Shown one piece after another: positions 1 to 11,318 of a DNA stretch of 64,000 nt (positions are counted from its first letter, which is position 1; each line of letters begins with the position of its first letter). The DNA is from Ectobius pallidus (lineage: Eukaryota > Arthropoda > Insecta > Blattodea > Ectobiidae): positions 24,714,611-24,778,610 of the forward strand of contig CAXKWD010000013.1 in the NCBI GenBank assembly GCA_964059195.1, in the 5' to 3' direction. The notes under the pieces are model-generated. The model searched no databases, was not told the origin of the DNA, and was given only the letters and a program-made list of their open reading frames with translations. The translations under genes were made by a program, and so were the position numbers.

Positions 1-664
1 CAAAGAGAAAATAAATACGGTTTTTGTATTAAAAAAGAAAAGAGGGAAGCAAAAATTTTACAACTTGTTGGGTTGGTTTCGCCAAGAATCTTCGAAAAGC
101 TCTGGATTCATTGGAAAGAACCCAAACCATCCTTTTCTATAAACACTTTAAAAGAGTAGGCCTAATGAGAGTGAATATAAGTTATTAAGTAATTTAATAT
201 GTTTCTTCGACTCTGAGAATTGGTTATTTTACGATGAAAGTATTTTTGCATCGCAATACATGTAACTTATATTGAATTTCCTTTCAGTTATTTATAATGT
301 TTTTTTTTAGGCTATAAAACTAAATTATTTCAAATACCTGCTTGTACTGATCTCACCTGCCGTTTTTAGACATCCAATGAATGTAAAGTTTTTTTATGAA
401 CGTATGAAAATCGATATTGTTCAATTTTATTGTCCATTTCAACTCCGTGGACGCGGAACGGAAGAAAATAAAAATAAACACGACTTACTTAACCTTTTAA
501 AACATGTGACCTCTTTCTTACCTTGAGAGAACAAAGCATACATTCTAAAATTTTAATGCACTACAGACATGACGCCGTTCATGGACTGATTCTTATTTTA
601 CTTTGTTCCGGAGTATCGAGATATGTGATTTTACGATCGGCGGGAAGATCTATTTCTATCTTGG
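1..664. other. AT-rich DNA, nothing recognised
   Basis: No coding, RNA or repeat feature could be supported here. Reading frames are short and interrupted. Confidence 0.5.
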
Positions 665-666
665 GT

Positions 667-697
<31 letters not shown>

Positions 698-736
698 ATG
701 TATGTATGTATGTATGTATGTATGTATGTATGTATG

Positions 737-770
<34 letters not shown>

Positions 771-840
771 TGTATGTATGTATGTATGTATGTATGTATG
801 TATGTATGTATGTATATATCCTCTAGTTATAGTATATATG

Positions 841-884
<44 letters not shown>

Positions 885-901
885 TCTAGCTATAGTATAT
901 A
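665..901. repeat. compound microsatellite (TG)n-(TATG)n-(TA)n
   Basis: A short TG run passes into about 130 bases of TATG units, then a TA run at about 844-882. A 20-base motif containing CCTCTAG and TATAGTATATA occurs twice, at 819-838 and 882-901, bracketing the TA run and differing at one base. The cysteine/valine/tyrosine-rich reading frames over this stretch are products of the tetranucleotide repeat and not genes. Confidence 0.97.
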
Positions 902-1860
902 TAACATACAATACTCTGTGAAAAACTCTATAGAACACCTTGCATGTGAAACCAACGGATGAATGTATTAATTTAGTAGCCCCATGTGTCATGTGCAGAG
1001 CAAGGGAAATGGGGGAAGAACTCCTTCCGTAGCTCACATAGTGAGCGAGTGCGTTTGTACATTCCGTTATATCACAATGTTTTGATTTTCATTCTGGATG
1101 CGGGATTTCTGTTATACCTTCAAAATGATGAACTGAAAAAGTTGCAGCATTAAAAACATGTTTAAAAAAAATAATAATAATAATAATAAAATAAATAAAT
1201 AAATAAATAAATAAACACCTACAAAATGAAACTAAAAATTTTAACTAAAATTACGAAAATACTGAAAAATTCACGAATATAAGTAATTAATAATGTAGTT
1301 GCAATAGTAGAAGTAAAATCATGAATTAACAATTATATAAAAAAATAACAATTATAAATCATATACAGGGAGTTAATAACACCAAAATATTTTACCTATC
1401 TATAAACGGGACTTTTTCTTTGTGTGCCCTCCCTTACCCCCGGAGTGCCAAGCATTGAAGCTTATTAATTTCGGTCAGACCAAATTTTGGTAACGATTTG
1501 TTTGATGTATTTACCTAATAGTGCCCTTATGTACATCCTGATGGGATGTGTAGTGAAATTGACATTTTTGGGCTGTGTACTTGTGTCGTTGTGTATTAGT
1601 GCGGGTTTGACTTCTTTTTTTGTCATGAACTTGATTGCTTGTCGTTAGTTGTGTTTGTTTAGTATCCTGTAGAGATGTTTTCCAATGTATGTAGCAGTGC
1701 GTGTATCTGTGTGAGGGGATTATTAGCCAGTCCGGCATTTGCCTATGAGCAAGGGAAACACCTCAAAAACCTCGCTCGGACTGGGATTGTAGGCCAAAAG
1801 CAATCTACCATGTGTTGGATTATTCATGATACTGTTCTTTTTGGAGTAGCGCTGTCTTGG
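883..1860. other. intergenic, with an AAT/AAAT low-complexity tract
   Basis: Poly-A/AAT/AAAT low complexity lies at about 1161-1215. Otherwise no supported feature. Confidence 0.6.
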
Positions 1861-2347
1861 CGAAATTTTTGAACGCTGTATAGAGGGGACATAGACAAGA
1901 AACATTTATTAGGAGGTGTTTGCTCTGTGGACTCAATTTTTCCTGTTAAAGCATAAAATCACCAGGACATGGCCACCACTGACTTCTAACATTTGAAAAA
2001 AATGCAAAACAAAGGAACTTCGTTGTTAACACTGTAGTAATGTATAAAACACTAATGCACTGGCGGCCAGTCATGTGATTAGTCTGTCAATTTGGTAGAT
2101 TCTTCAAACACTAATTATGATATAGCTATTGATGATTGATTAATAATCAGGTTTTTATCGGTCACTAAAAAGGAATGTGGTCAATTTAACGAAAAATTTA
2201 ACCCTAATTTGGTTCATTGTTGACTTATGAGCACCAAATTGTTATGAATTTAATGCCCTGTAGCATGCACATTTTACGTCATAGAGCAAACATCTCCTAA
2301 TAGAAGTACTTGCTTATGTCCCCTCTATACACAGGTAAAATATTTCG
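1861..2347. mobile_element. inverted-repeat element (MITE-like), 487 bp
   Basis: The two ends are inverted repeats of about 65 bases. The best part reads TGTATAGAGGGGACATA at 1877, and its reverse complement ends at 2331. Similarity continues outward to 1861 and 2347 (about 19 of 24 bases) and inward to the TGTTTGCTCT motif near 1917-1926 and 2282-2291. The interior has no coding capacity. No target duplication could be recognised, so the superfamily and exact ends are open. A non-autonomous DNA transposon is the simplest reading. Confidence 0.7.
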
Positions 2348-2561
2348 GTGTTATTCATTAACACTCTGTATAACTTAATATTACATAATAAAGCTTCGCT
2401 AGTCTTTATTAATAAAAGCGGTGGTAAACGTGTTGAACGAATGAGTTGTAAAGACTTGAACCAACTCTTTTAACAGATTTAAATTTTACACTATTTTTCG
2501 AATCGAGAATTTAATCGAACCCAATCTTTAAATAACATCAATTCTTTTATTTTTATTTTTG

Positions 2562-2868
2562 AACATTACATTACTTATTTACTTACTCAATGGCAATAGA
2601 CAATTCCTCAGCGATCTGAAGGAATATTATCTATTTTATGGAACCCGGAGGTTCATTGCCGCGCGTACCTTAGCCCGCCATTCTGTGCTAACTCCATCCA
2701 ATCATCCCTCGAAAATCCCACTTCCCTTAAATCTATTCTAATATTGTCCTCCCACCTACGTCCACCTGGTCTTTTCCCTTCGGGTCTCCCAGTCAATACT
2801 TTTGAGATATGTTTTTCCTCCCCATGCACGCAACATGTCCAGCCCATTTCATCCTTCGCACATTACAT
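2562..2868 (-). pseudogene. 3' end of an RTE-like LINE, reverse-transcriptase C-terminus
   Basis: Read on the minus strand, this encodes the tail typical of arthropod RTE-like endonuclease/reverse transcriptases. It has a KWAGHV-like segment, then GRPEGKRPGGRRWEDNI, DLREVGF and DDWMELAQ, ending with a MNLRVP-stop. A frameshift separates the KWAGHV part from the GRPEGKRP part, and a second one lies near the end. After the stop comes a short 3' UTR and a TAAG-type tail at about 2562-2590. It is a 5'-truncated dead copy. A second copy of the same family, same orientation, lies at 13,556-13,738. Clade assignment rests on remembered family motifs. Confidence 0.82.
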
Positions 2869-2869
2869 T

Positions 2870-4720
2870 AAATTAAAGAATCTAATAAGGAACGATATTC
2901 TAGTCTTCAATAAATTTTAGTTTATTGAAGCCTAAATTAAGATAAATCTTATCCTCTTTCAATGGTACTCTAAGTTAAGAACAGCTGTGATTCCTTTAAT
3001 ACACACAGCCGAATTTATTTTAAAAACTAAAAATGGTAGTTACACTTTATTGTACTATTAGATTTATCTTAACATCGTTTAAAACTCAGGCTACTTGTAA
3101 ACTTGTTTAAAACGTGTGGAAAATAATTATTCCAGGAAATCTGCTGAGTTGCTTCATTTCATCTCCATAACGCTTCAGTGAGTATTGTTATAGGAAACAA
3201 GAGTACTTTAGCTTTCGTGGTACTTCTGGATAACCAAAGCGAATGAGAGATTTGCTGCTAAATTACGATTTATTTGGAATGACTACATTTCAAGACCTTC
3301 ACGGATGAAAAGAGTGAATTTTATTATTGAGTGATCACGCAAGTAATTAGTGGATATGACACGCTTTGATCACTCACGTAGAGGCATCCTATACCTAATT
3401 GAACGGCCTCACCCATCCCATGTTGCCAATTAGGACCAAACTTCCCGCGGGGCTCATAGGAATTTCAAATTCTTAAGAACCCCCCTGACCGAGGTCATCT
3501 TCATTGCATACAAATTAATACAATTCCACCTGACTTCTCGCATTCGAAATGTCCCTTTAAGCATATAAATAATGGATTAAAACCAGTACAGAACTAAACT
3601 TCCTGGTATCTTGCAGTACTTAAGAAGGGTTCATACACCATCAAGGATGACAAGAAATAAATTTATATTATCGTAATGATAGTTTTATACGAACTTTTAG
3701 CATTAAGTCTGTGAAATATGTTTTATCATATTTTAAAACTTATAGAGTTCTGGAATTGAATGTGCATAAAATAAAAATAAAATGTGCTTATTACATGTGT
3801 TGTATCATAATCGTATCTAATAATATTTAACAAGGAACCCTTCAAGCCTTGAAAGCAACAACTCAAACTGCACAATAAACAGTCTGTATTTAAAATAAAA
3901 TCAATTATGTTCGTGTTATTTATAATATTATACTAAAGGTAGCTGTAAAGGAGACAATTCAGATCAAATAAATTTTAATATTATACATCGTATCCGCAAG
4001 AATCTTTCATTGCATCCTGTAGAGGTATTCTTATGATCTCTTCGTTAACACCAGATTTTTTAAGAGGCGGTGAATTCGTGTCCGAAGTAAGACAGCTTAG
4101 GATGGAACTGGACGAGAGGGTGGCACTTGGCATGCAAAGGGGAGAGTGTTACATTGGAGCAATACAGGTATCAGCTGTAAATAGGATGATTTGGTTAGTA
4201 TCATTTTTCGCTGGACAATCTGTTAGTGTGTGTGTTACGTGTTTTGTTGCTTTTGTTAATGTGTTTGAAGGTTTTGTCTGGTGCTTGTTACTTTGGATTC
4301 TAACTTTTTTTGCTTGAACATAGTTATAGCTTGAACAGTTTAGTAACTCTTGCATAGAATAATGTATGAAGACTTTTAATTTCGTTGTATCAAAAATGCA
4401 CTTCATTCATTTATTTATTCAACTAATCCATTCTCCTAGAGAAAAGTAGAAAAGTTGACCCGTCAAAACGAGGCTGCATTTCTGTAAGTACTATTCAAAC
4501 AATTCTTATGATAAATTATTTCCCAGCTTACCAAAATATTTCTATCAGAAATTCGGTTACGTGGAAGATATTCAAGAAACCAGGGAAAAGTATCTGGGCT
4601 CTTTCTCATACTTTGTTTTTCTCCTTTTTTTTCACTATTTTACATTATCAATTGAAGTGTTGATAAATTTCATGTTATTTATCTCCTACGAGTTGTAATG
4701 TATTAACCAACAGAGTAAGA
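2870..4720. other. intergenic, one possible exon at 4023-4167
   Basis: No repeat family recognised. A plus-strand frame at 4033-4317 starts with protein-like composition (SEVRQLRMELDERVALGMQ). It is preceded by a pyrimidine-rich stretch ending in TAG at 4022 and interrupted by a CAG|GTATCA donor-like site after 4167. It may be a single exon of an unknown gene, but this is weak. The rest holds nothing I can name. Confidence 0.35.
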
Positions 4721-4738
4721 TCACCTGGTGAAAGAAAA

Positions 4739-4776
4739 GGACCTGAAGATGGCTGAATAGCCGAAATATATTGTCC
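4739..4776 (+). ncRNA. hammerhead ribozyme motif in a Penelope-like remnant
   Basis: In order: GGAC (stem I), the core CTGAAGA, a stem II of GGCT/AGCC with loop GAAT, the core GAAA, then TATAT, T and GTCC. GTCC pairs with the opening GGAC. The segment A-TATA-T after the core is palindromic, so stem III would be one pair with a small loop in a monomer, or six pairs in a dimer. Cleavage is expected after T4772 (site AUU). The same layout, with different stems, recurs in the pLTRs at 45-55 kb. Hammerheads in PLE pLTRs are known from the literature. That this is a PLE relic is inferred, since no coding part is nearby. Confidence 0.6.
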
Positions 4777-4830
4777 AATATACGAAAATTATCTTATAAA
4801 ATTGACAGACATAATTTTTAACTATGTTTT

Positions 4831-5785
4831 ATAATATTGACAAATATAAATTTTAGTTTTGACAAAGCTATGAACTGATTTTTTAACAAAAACATTTTAT
4901 ACGAGGGAATAGGTGGAAATATTTTATACACGACATATCAATTGAAGGCCTTAGAAAAAAGATGTTACAAGTGACAACAGCTGAAAATTGTATTTCATAC
5001 GGTGAAAGTGCTCTGAGTTCTGCGAATAGCTCCGGGAAAACTAGGTCTTTACTTTTAACTTCAACAAAATTAAATTCTTAAAATGGAAGAAATGAGAGTA
5101 CCCAACTACGTGTAGAAAAACAAAATGAAATAAGATTTTCTTTTGTCACATCTAGCATTTTTCTGCGCCGTTGAAATTATATTGTTTAGAAACACCCAAA
5201 AAATCAGACCTACGGGCACAATTGACTGTTTAGTTAGGAGAAAACAAAGCATGGATTTCTATATCTAAAACTGGACACTGGGTTTCAGAGCAGAATACAC
5301 CCCTCACTCTTAAATAAATTGGAAAAGAAAGAAGAGGCTTAACGAACGGACGCATTCTACTTTCATACACCCGCTAAGTTTCCACACCTGAGTATTTTAT
5401 CATTCCTTTGAGAATAACCTTTGGGAGGGATGGTTCCTCAAATGAAACTATGCTGTGCGAGTCGTTCAATTAGATTAGATGAACAGTGAAGCTCTACTCT
5501 ACGTGATTGATTGCACGGAGATTAAAAGAGACTGAAAAATCACATCTGCGCATGTGTTCTAGCTGCCGCAAAGTTCAATTTCAGGTATATAATCACGTTT
5601 TACCAGAGAATCCATGATTGTGAGCAAGATGTTTCTAAATATTCTAACTTGATTTAATTACACAGGCGAACAAGAAATACTTTTTAAAAACTTTTTTTAA
5701 TGTTAATAGCTGATTCTTACGGTCTTTTTGTTGCTCATTCCATATCTGACCTAAATTTTTTTCTGTCACCCTCAGTTTCTTCTCA
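4831..5785. other. intergenic, nothing recognised
   Basis: No supported coding, RNA or repeat feature. Confidence 0.5.
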
Positions 5786-6360
5786 GTGACTTTTTTAACA
5801 ACCCAACAAGAAAGGACATCAATACAGACTACTCAGAGAAAGATGGAAAGGAAGATATTACATATATCAAAAAGCGACCGGATAAGAAACACTGAAAAAA
5901 GGAAAAAGACACAAGTAAAGGACGCCGCGACAGCAGAGCAAGTAGCGAAGTGGAGATGGGCAGGTCACACAGAAAGACTGAGTAACAACCGTTGGGCAAA
6001 CATTGCAACAATGTGCGATGCAAGGGAAGGAGAGAGAAAGGACCGGGTAGACTAAGAACGAAATGAAGAAGAACGCTGGCAGCACTTGGACTAGGATGGC
6101 GAGGAACCGAGACGTCTGGAAGGCACACGAAAACCGCAAAAAATACCAAGGACAGACCTGAATAAGACAGCAAAAGTGAGAATAAGTGAAAAGTGGAGTG
6201 AAAAGGCAAAATGTAAAACAATCATAAATGAAGATAAAAGATCTACCAAGGACAAAGTCAGGAGAATTCCACATTCTTAGCTCAAATGGTGGAAGAACAG
6301 TCGAGCTACCCTCCTTTTAGGAGAGGTCGTTGCCCTTTAGGGATTAAAGGCTATTATTCT
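5786..6360 (+). pseudogene. LINE reverse-transcriptase C-terminal remnant (RTE-like)
   Basis: The frame at 5786-6055 carries the arthropod LINE signature TTQRKMERKIL, then SDRIRN, then KWRWAGHTERLSNNRWA. After its stop the homology continues in another frame with AGSTWTRMARNRDVWKAHE near 6075-6135, so there is at least one frameshift. A 3'-UTR-like stretch with ATTAAAGGCTATTATTCTTA ends near 6360. It belongs to a different LINE lineage from the copies at 2.6 and 13.6 kb, judged by its sequence. It is truncated at its 5' side and dead. Confidence 0.8.
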
Positions 6361-6441
6361 TACTATAACAATGAAAACTAAATTTATGTTATAATATATA
6401 AAAAGCTTTTCTCTAAGTATAATCATGAAAAACCTCTTGTA

Positions 6442-7133
6442 CTATATGGGTTTTGTGTCCATTTTATCATATTTCCTTTTCCTCTTCTCCTTAAAGCTTC
6501 TGGTATAGCTATTTTTGTTGTGAGACGCTTGCTGAAGTTCTTGGCGAAGTGACCAGCAGTAGTCTCCCATCAAACTGGTATTCCAGTGGCCCTGATACCT
6601 GCTTTCCATCGTTTTGGTATCTTCATGGAAACACTTATCTTACTCTTCAATCACATCCCCAAATTGTGTGGGAAAAAATCAAGGAGACAGTTCAAAAAGC
6701 GAATCTTTAGGGTAATCGAACATCATAACTTTTTTAACTTATCCAGCATGTTGACAATAATAGAAATATAATGTGAGTCCTTTCTGTTGCCCAAGAACGT
6801 GGTAACAACCTGCTTGAGTGTACCTAAGCCACTCTCTCATTGACTTTCATTTTTTATTTAAAGTTGGAGAACGTTATTTTTTCGGATATCAGGTCCAATA
6901 AACACGTCGTCTTTTACTTTTGCTTCTGATAAATGAGGAAAGTTCTCACATAGATACTTGAAACAATGCCCATTTTTGGGTAAGGCTTTCAAGAACTGTT
7001 TCGTTAGCCCCAATTTTATGTTTAGAGTTAGAAGTAGAATGTTTCCTGAACCACGAGGTTCTAGCACAGATCTTCTTTTTTGCAGGCAATTTATTCGGGA
7101 CCAATGTTGATCTTGTGCCCTAATATCATGCAA
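6442..7133 (-). pseudogene. pseudogene of a widespread arthropod repeat-borne protein
   Basis: Minus-strand blocks occur in consistent order. 7133-6858 carries NIKLGLTKQFLKAL, FKYLCENFPHLSEAK and FIGPDIRK. About 6815-6650 carries TFLGNRKDSHYISIIVNML and ITLKIRFLNC. 6640-6442 carries CFHEDTKTMESRYQGHW, MGDYCWSL and ends KMDTKPI-stop. I recognise this order (a hydrophobic KLGL block, then FPxLSEAK, then FLGNRK, then MExRYQGxW and DYCWSL) from an uncharacterised protein found in many copies in arthropod genomes. It was probably carried by a DNA transposon, but I cannot name its function. Several in-frame stops and frameshifts show it is dead. Confidence 0.7.
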
Positions 7134-7457
7134 CCACTACTATCTTAATTTAAACCCATTTCACCTATTTAAATAATGTACAAAATATTGTTGAATTTTC
7201 TACATATTTAATTTTCTTAAATATTTTGTCCTAAAATGTAAAAGAAAAGATGGGTGATAATGCTTTTTTATCGTCATATTTTGATTCAGCACAGTAAAAA
7301 CCTTAATAATAAGGCAAATTCATTCAAAAAGTTTTTTTGGTTGTTGGCCTGTGTTATCAATCAATTACTGTGCTATTAGAATAAAAGTTACTGCATTATA
7401 CGACAAAGTGAACTACTACACAATGCAGGAGGCTATATCCATGACTTGGACAATTGT

Positions 7458-7458
<1 letters not shown>

Positions 7459-7505
<47 letters not shown>

Positions 7506-7548
7506 GTAATAATAATAATAATAGCAATAATAATAATAACAACAACAA
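7459..7548. repeat. (AAT)n microsatellite
   Basis: Long AAT/TAA run with a few substitutions, ending in AAC units. Confidence 0.95.
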
Positions 7549-8286
7549 GGCTTTATTTAACCTAGGACCTACGTAAGAAACAACATACTTTATATATCTT
7601 AGTCATTTCTGTGTCCCTGTCAGAATTTGTTTATACAAATTTGAATTAAAAATGCACATCTTGCAAATCCTAGGAATAGTTTTGTAGTATTATCATTGCT
7701 TGAAGATGATTGCAGAGCTTAAGAAAATACGTTAATAGGCTTCCCAAATAATATTGCCTCTCCTACCTTACAACCCCTAAATACATAATGATAAATGAAC
7801 TTCACTGGTACTTACAGATCGTGGGTTTCTTAACCAAGTGATCGTGTTCTCGCATGCTATTGGCTCAAACAGTGAGATTAATTTTTTAACCATTACCATC
7901 AACTTCCTTTTTGGAAGCTTTCGAGTACATGATAGTGTACTGTTTAGCTAGATCAATAAAATAAAATATGGGGAACTGATACCGTCTGTTCAACAGTCTT
8001 TATTTCATGCCTACTCCTTTCGATACACTTTTACCATCATCAGGGAATCTTACTATGCTGACGTAGTTGTATCAATAAGTAAAAATTAAAATGGCATTTT
8101 CTTCTATTCGTGTTTTCACAGACACTGACATATCAACCAAGAGAATATAGGAAATTGCCAAGTACAGTTAATTAAGTCACTAGGTAGAATGAAGAAACTA
8201 TTTGAAGGTTAGCTAAATAATAAAAATAACATATTTAAAACTGATAAACTTCATATTGATCTAAAGAGGAGAATATACATAGTTAA
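7549..8286. other. intergenic with a weak Penelope-type motif
   Basis: On the minus strand at about 8050-7985 the order CCTGATGATGG ... TCGAAAGGAG resembles the CTGATGA...GAAA core found in pLTRs of Penelope-like elements. Stem I is poor, with only about two pairs, so this is not called a ribozyme. Nothing else recognised. Confidence 0.35.
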
Positions 8287-8785
8287 AATATCACTCCTTA
8301 AACCCCATTATAAAGTAATGGCAAAAATATAATTTTATTGAACAGATTGGCCGGCTTTGTGGGAACAGTTACAATATTTACTATGTCCCTAATGTAAACA
8401 AAGCTTATTATAAACCAAAAAGAAAATTAGGATTGTCTTTCAGACATATACAATTGATTTATAAAATATAAGAAACAAAATTGGAATTGAAAATGCCGTT
8501 CAAATGCTGTTGAATACTTTTTTCTTCAAAACAACAATTGGATGGACTTAAAACAACTATAATCTTTATGTGATGGATTAAAAAAAGTATAATCTTTATG
8601 TACAGTAGGATTATTAAAATCATGTGTTAATATTCACATTAGCTTAGGCATAAAAGCATGTACAGGCCTTGAAACTGAGTATACAGCTAATTAAATGGTA
8701 AATTTACTAGTGAACGTCAGTGTACTGATGTGTGTGCATAAGATAAATGAGATATAAGCACTATTAAAATTAATCTGTAAAAGTC
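8287..8785 (+). repeat. left arm of a long inverted repeat (foldback)
   Basis: The stretch 8287-8535 is the reverse complement of about 11,075-11,318. The stretch 8597-8785 is the reverse complement of about 9,885-10,083. Shared stretches include CACTCCTTAAACCCC, GATTTATAAAATATAA and GGCCTTGAAACTGAGT. Identity by eye is roughly 75-85%. The right arm is the same sequence split by a LINE fragment. The 61 bases between the two blocks contain TATAATCTTTATGT twice. Confidence 0.85.
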
Positions 8786-9013
8786 TACTCAACGTTTCAC
8801 AACAAGACGACAGTATCTCCAATATGATTTATATAGTGCAAACTCAGTGATATTTTTATAGCCCTAACTAATATTCCAAATAAGACTAGCAACATTATAA
8901 CTGGGACTTTAGGACCTGAACCAAAGACGCGCAGATAGCTTATCGTCCGCCGGTAGTAATGGAGTAAGGGCAGAAGTTCATTCCAAACTATGCGGTTCAT
9001 AATAGCCCTAACC

Positions 9014-9442
9014 CAGACATGGGCAAACCCCTATCCATTGACACGCAACCCGCAAACTTTTGTCAACTTACACTTAGTTCGAAAAAAACGGATAGATGGA
9101 GACACAAGCAGACAATAAGTGCAGTGGTGGTTGCTCATTCTTAGGGAAACACTAATTTCACTTTAAAATGTACACTACAAGAAACAAATAATACAAACAA
9201 TCTTGTATTTTTAATTATTCTTTTACGTGTGCAATTATTTCATTATACAAAGCCTTAGAATGTGTCATAACGCCTTTCCAATCGGAACTGTGTCGCGACC
9301 CGTCACTGCTTGCAAAGATAATATGACTCTTGCATGGGAATAATCTACCACGTACACCGAATGTCCGCAATGCCATCTTGTGTGTTATGCGGGAAGTTCA
9401 AGAACCACAAGTGGTTCGCGAACCAGTAAATGCCCATGTATG
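9014..9442. mobile_element. hAT-type MITE, 429 bp, exact 8-bp target duplication
   Basis: The ends are CAGACATGGGCA on the left and, read inward from the right, CATACATGGGCA. Exact copies of CCCTAACC flank the element at 9006-9013 and 9443-9450. An 8-bp duplication with CA..TG-type ends is the hAT pattern. The interior has no transposase, so it is non-autonomous. It sits in the loop between the arms of the large inverted repeat and therefore inserted after, or into, that loop sequence. Confidence 0.9.
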
Positions 9443-9884
9443 CCCTAACCTATATACATTCCACACTATTTCCCTACTCTAACTGTGAATCACTTAACTA
9501 CCACCAACCTTTTTGCTAGAATAACTATAATAACATTCGCCTTCCATTGCTCTTATTAACGTATCACACTTAACTATTGAATGTTGTGAGGCTAACTAAG
9601 ATGTTTTTACACGGTCTGTAAGTATGAACTGGCAGGGAACATTACGTGCTATGAAGGTCAGGCAGGTCTAGATTACTTCATCGTAGCCTACTGCGCATCC
9701 GTTTGTTTGGCTCAGGTCTTACCGACCGAGTTATACTTTATTGCTTCGGTGACATTTGGGGATTACAAATATTGAATTGTTCACATCTGACATGTGCCTA
9801 TCGACAGCACTTATGCACGACAAGGTATGTTTTAACTAATTAATCACAATTGATACCGCTTATGCTCTGCTTACATGTTTTTAA

Positions 9885-10083
9885 CTGACAACTTTTAATT
9901 TTAATAGAGTTTACTATCTCATATCTCTCAAGTACATACATCAAGTACACTGGCTTTTACTAGTAAATTTACCATTTAATTAGCTGCAAACTCAGTTTCA
10001 AGGCCTATGAAAGTTTTTACGCCTAAGGTAATGTGAATATTAACATATGTTTTTAATAATCCTACTGCACATAAAGATTATAC
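9885..10083 (-). repeat. right arm of the long inverted repeat, inner block
   Basis: Reverse complement of 8597-8785, with shared GTAAATTTACCATTTAATTA and CAGTTTCAAGGCCTATG. It is interrupted at about 10,084 by the LINE fragment and continues beyond it at 11,075. Confidence 0.85.
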
Positions 10084-11065
10084 GGATTTTTTTAACAAAT
10101 CTAATTTTTGTTTTAAATACAAAAGGCCTAAACCAAGGTGATGGACTGGCCCCATTGCCTTTTAACCTCATCCTGGAATATGTAATTAAGAAGGCACACA
10201 TAAATACTAAAGACTATTTGGAGCATAAATCCATGCAAATAGTAGGGTATGCTGATGACCTAAATTTGATGGGGAGATCAGTGGATTCAGTAAGAGAAGC
10301 CCTACAACAACTGCAACATGCAGGAAAGGAAGCTGGATGAAAAATAAATGAAAATGAAAACAAAAGCTATGATACAAAATAGAAACAATCTCAACATTCG
10401 AGATAGAATTCAAACTCAGAACCAAACCATACAAGTGGTACAAGAATATAAATATCTGGGTGTCCTCCTCAATGGAAAGAATGAGAAACTAATAGAATTA
10501 CAACATAGACTGCAAGCAGCCAATAAGGCTTATTATTCAGTTTTTACACTGCTGAGAAATCGCGATGCCAACTGGAGAAACCGAGTAATGCAATACAAAA
10601 CATTGATCAGAAGCATTATAACATATGGAAGTGAAAACTGGACCCTCTCGAATAAAACACAAAATATAGTTGATAACTTCGAAAGGAAAATACTTAGAAA
10701 GATATTTGGCCCAACGTTAGTCAATGGAATATGGAGGATTAGATATAATCAAGAACTGTACAATATGTATGATGATGTAGCACTCTCTATATCTATGCGA
10801 ATAAAAATACTGCAATGGGCAGGACACGTTATAAGAATGGAAGGAGAACAAATACCAAAAAAAGTACTGAATGGGAATTATGGAGGGAGAAGGCCAGTTA
10901 GAAGACCACGAGAAAGATGGGAAGACAAGATCCAGGAAGATGCACAAAACCTACTGCATATCAGAAATTGGAAGAGGGTGGCAAAGGACAGACAGGAATG
11001 GAGGAGAATTATCGGGGAGGCCATGGTTCGAAAACGGACCGAAGTGTCATAGAAGAGAGATACAA
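10084..11065 (+). pseudogene. RTE-like LINE reverse transcriptase fragment
   Basis: The frame 10,047-10,340 carries the reverse-transcriptase block GLNQGDGLAPLPFNLILEY and the catalytic YADD box (VGYADDLNLMGR). The frame 10,348-11,052 continues with EYKYLGVLL, YGSENWTLS, FERKILRKIFGP, WRIRYNQELY, ILQWAGHVIRM, RPRERWEDK and the end NWKRVAKDRQEWR...EVS-stop. The two frames are separated by a TGA after AGKEAG and a frameshift, so the copy is dead. The endonuclease and 5' half are missing. It interrupts the right arm of the inverted repeat. RTE-like affiliation is from remembered motifs. Confidence 0.9.
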
Positions 11066-11074
11066 AAGTATTCA

Positions 11075-11318
11075 ACAGCACTGATACGGCATTTTCAATT
11101 CCACGTTCTGCGCTGAGAATTTTGATTTTTATATTTTATAAATCAATTGTATTTGTCTAAAAGACATTCCTAATTTGTTTTGTTGTTTTTAACCAGCTTT
11201 GTTTACACTAGTGACAGAATAAATATTGCAACTGTTTTTCACAAAGTCTGCCAGTCTGTTGAAAACGGTTAGTTTTCTTTCCTTACTTTATAAAGGGGTT
11301 TAAGGAGTGACATTTTAA
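11075..11318 (-). repeat. right arm of the long inverted repeat, outer block
   Basis: Reverse complement of 8287-8535, with shared TTATAAATCAATTGTAT and AAGGGGTTTAAGGAGTGA. Outside 11,318 the match to the left flank fades. Confidence 0.82.

Noticed and set aside
523..1037. Long Cys/Tyr/Val- and His/Thr/Ile-rich frames on both strands
   Set aside because: They are translations of the TG/TATG/TA microsatellite.
5829..6274. Minus-strand frames of 130-135 codons rich in Phe, Ser and Leu
   Set aside because: They lie opposite the LINE remnant and have no motif.
7985..8050. Possible third hammerhead on the minus strand (CTGATGA...GAAA)
   Set aside because: The core is present but stem I has only about two pairs and stem III is unclear.
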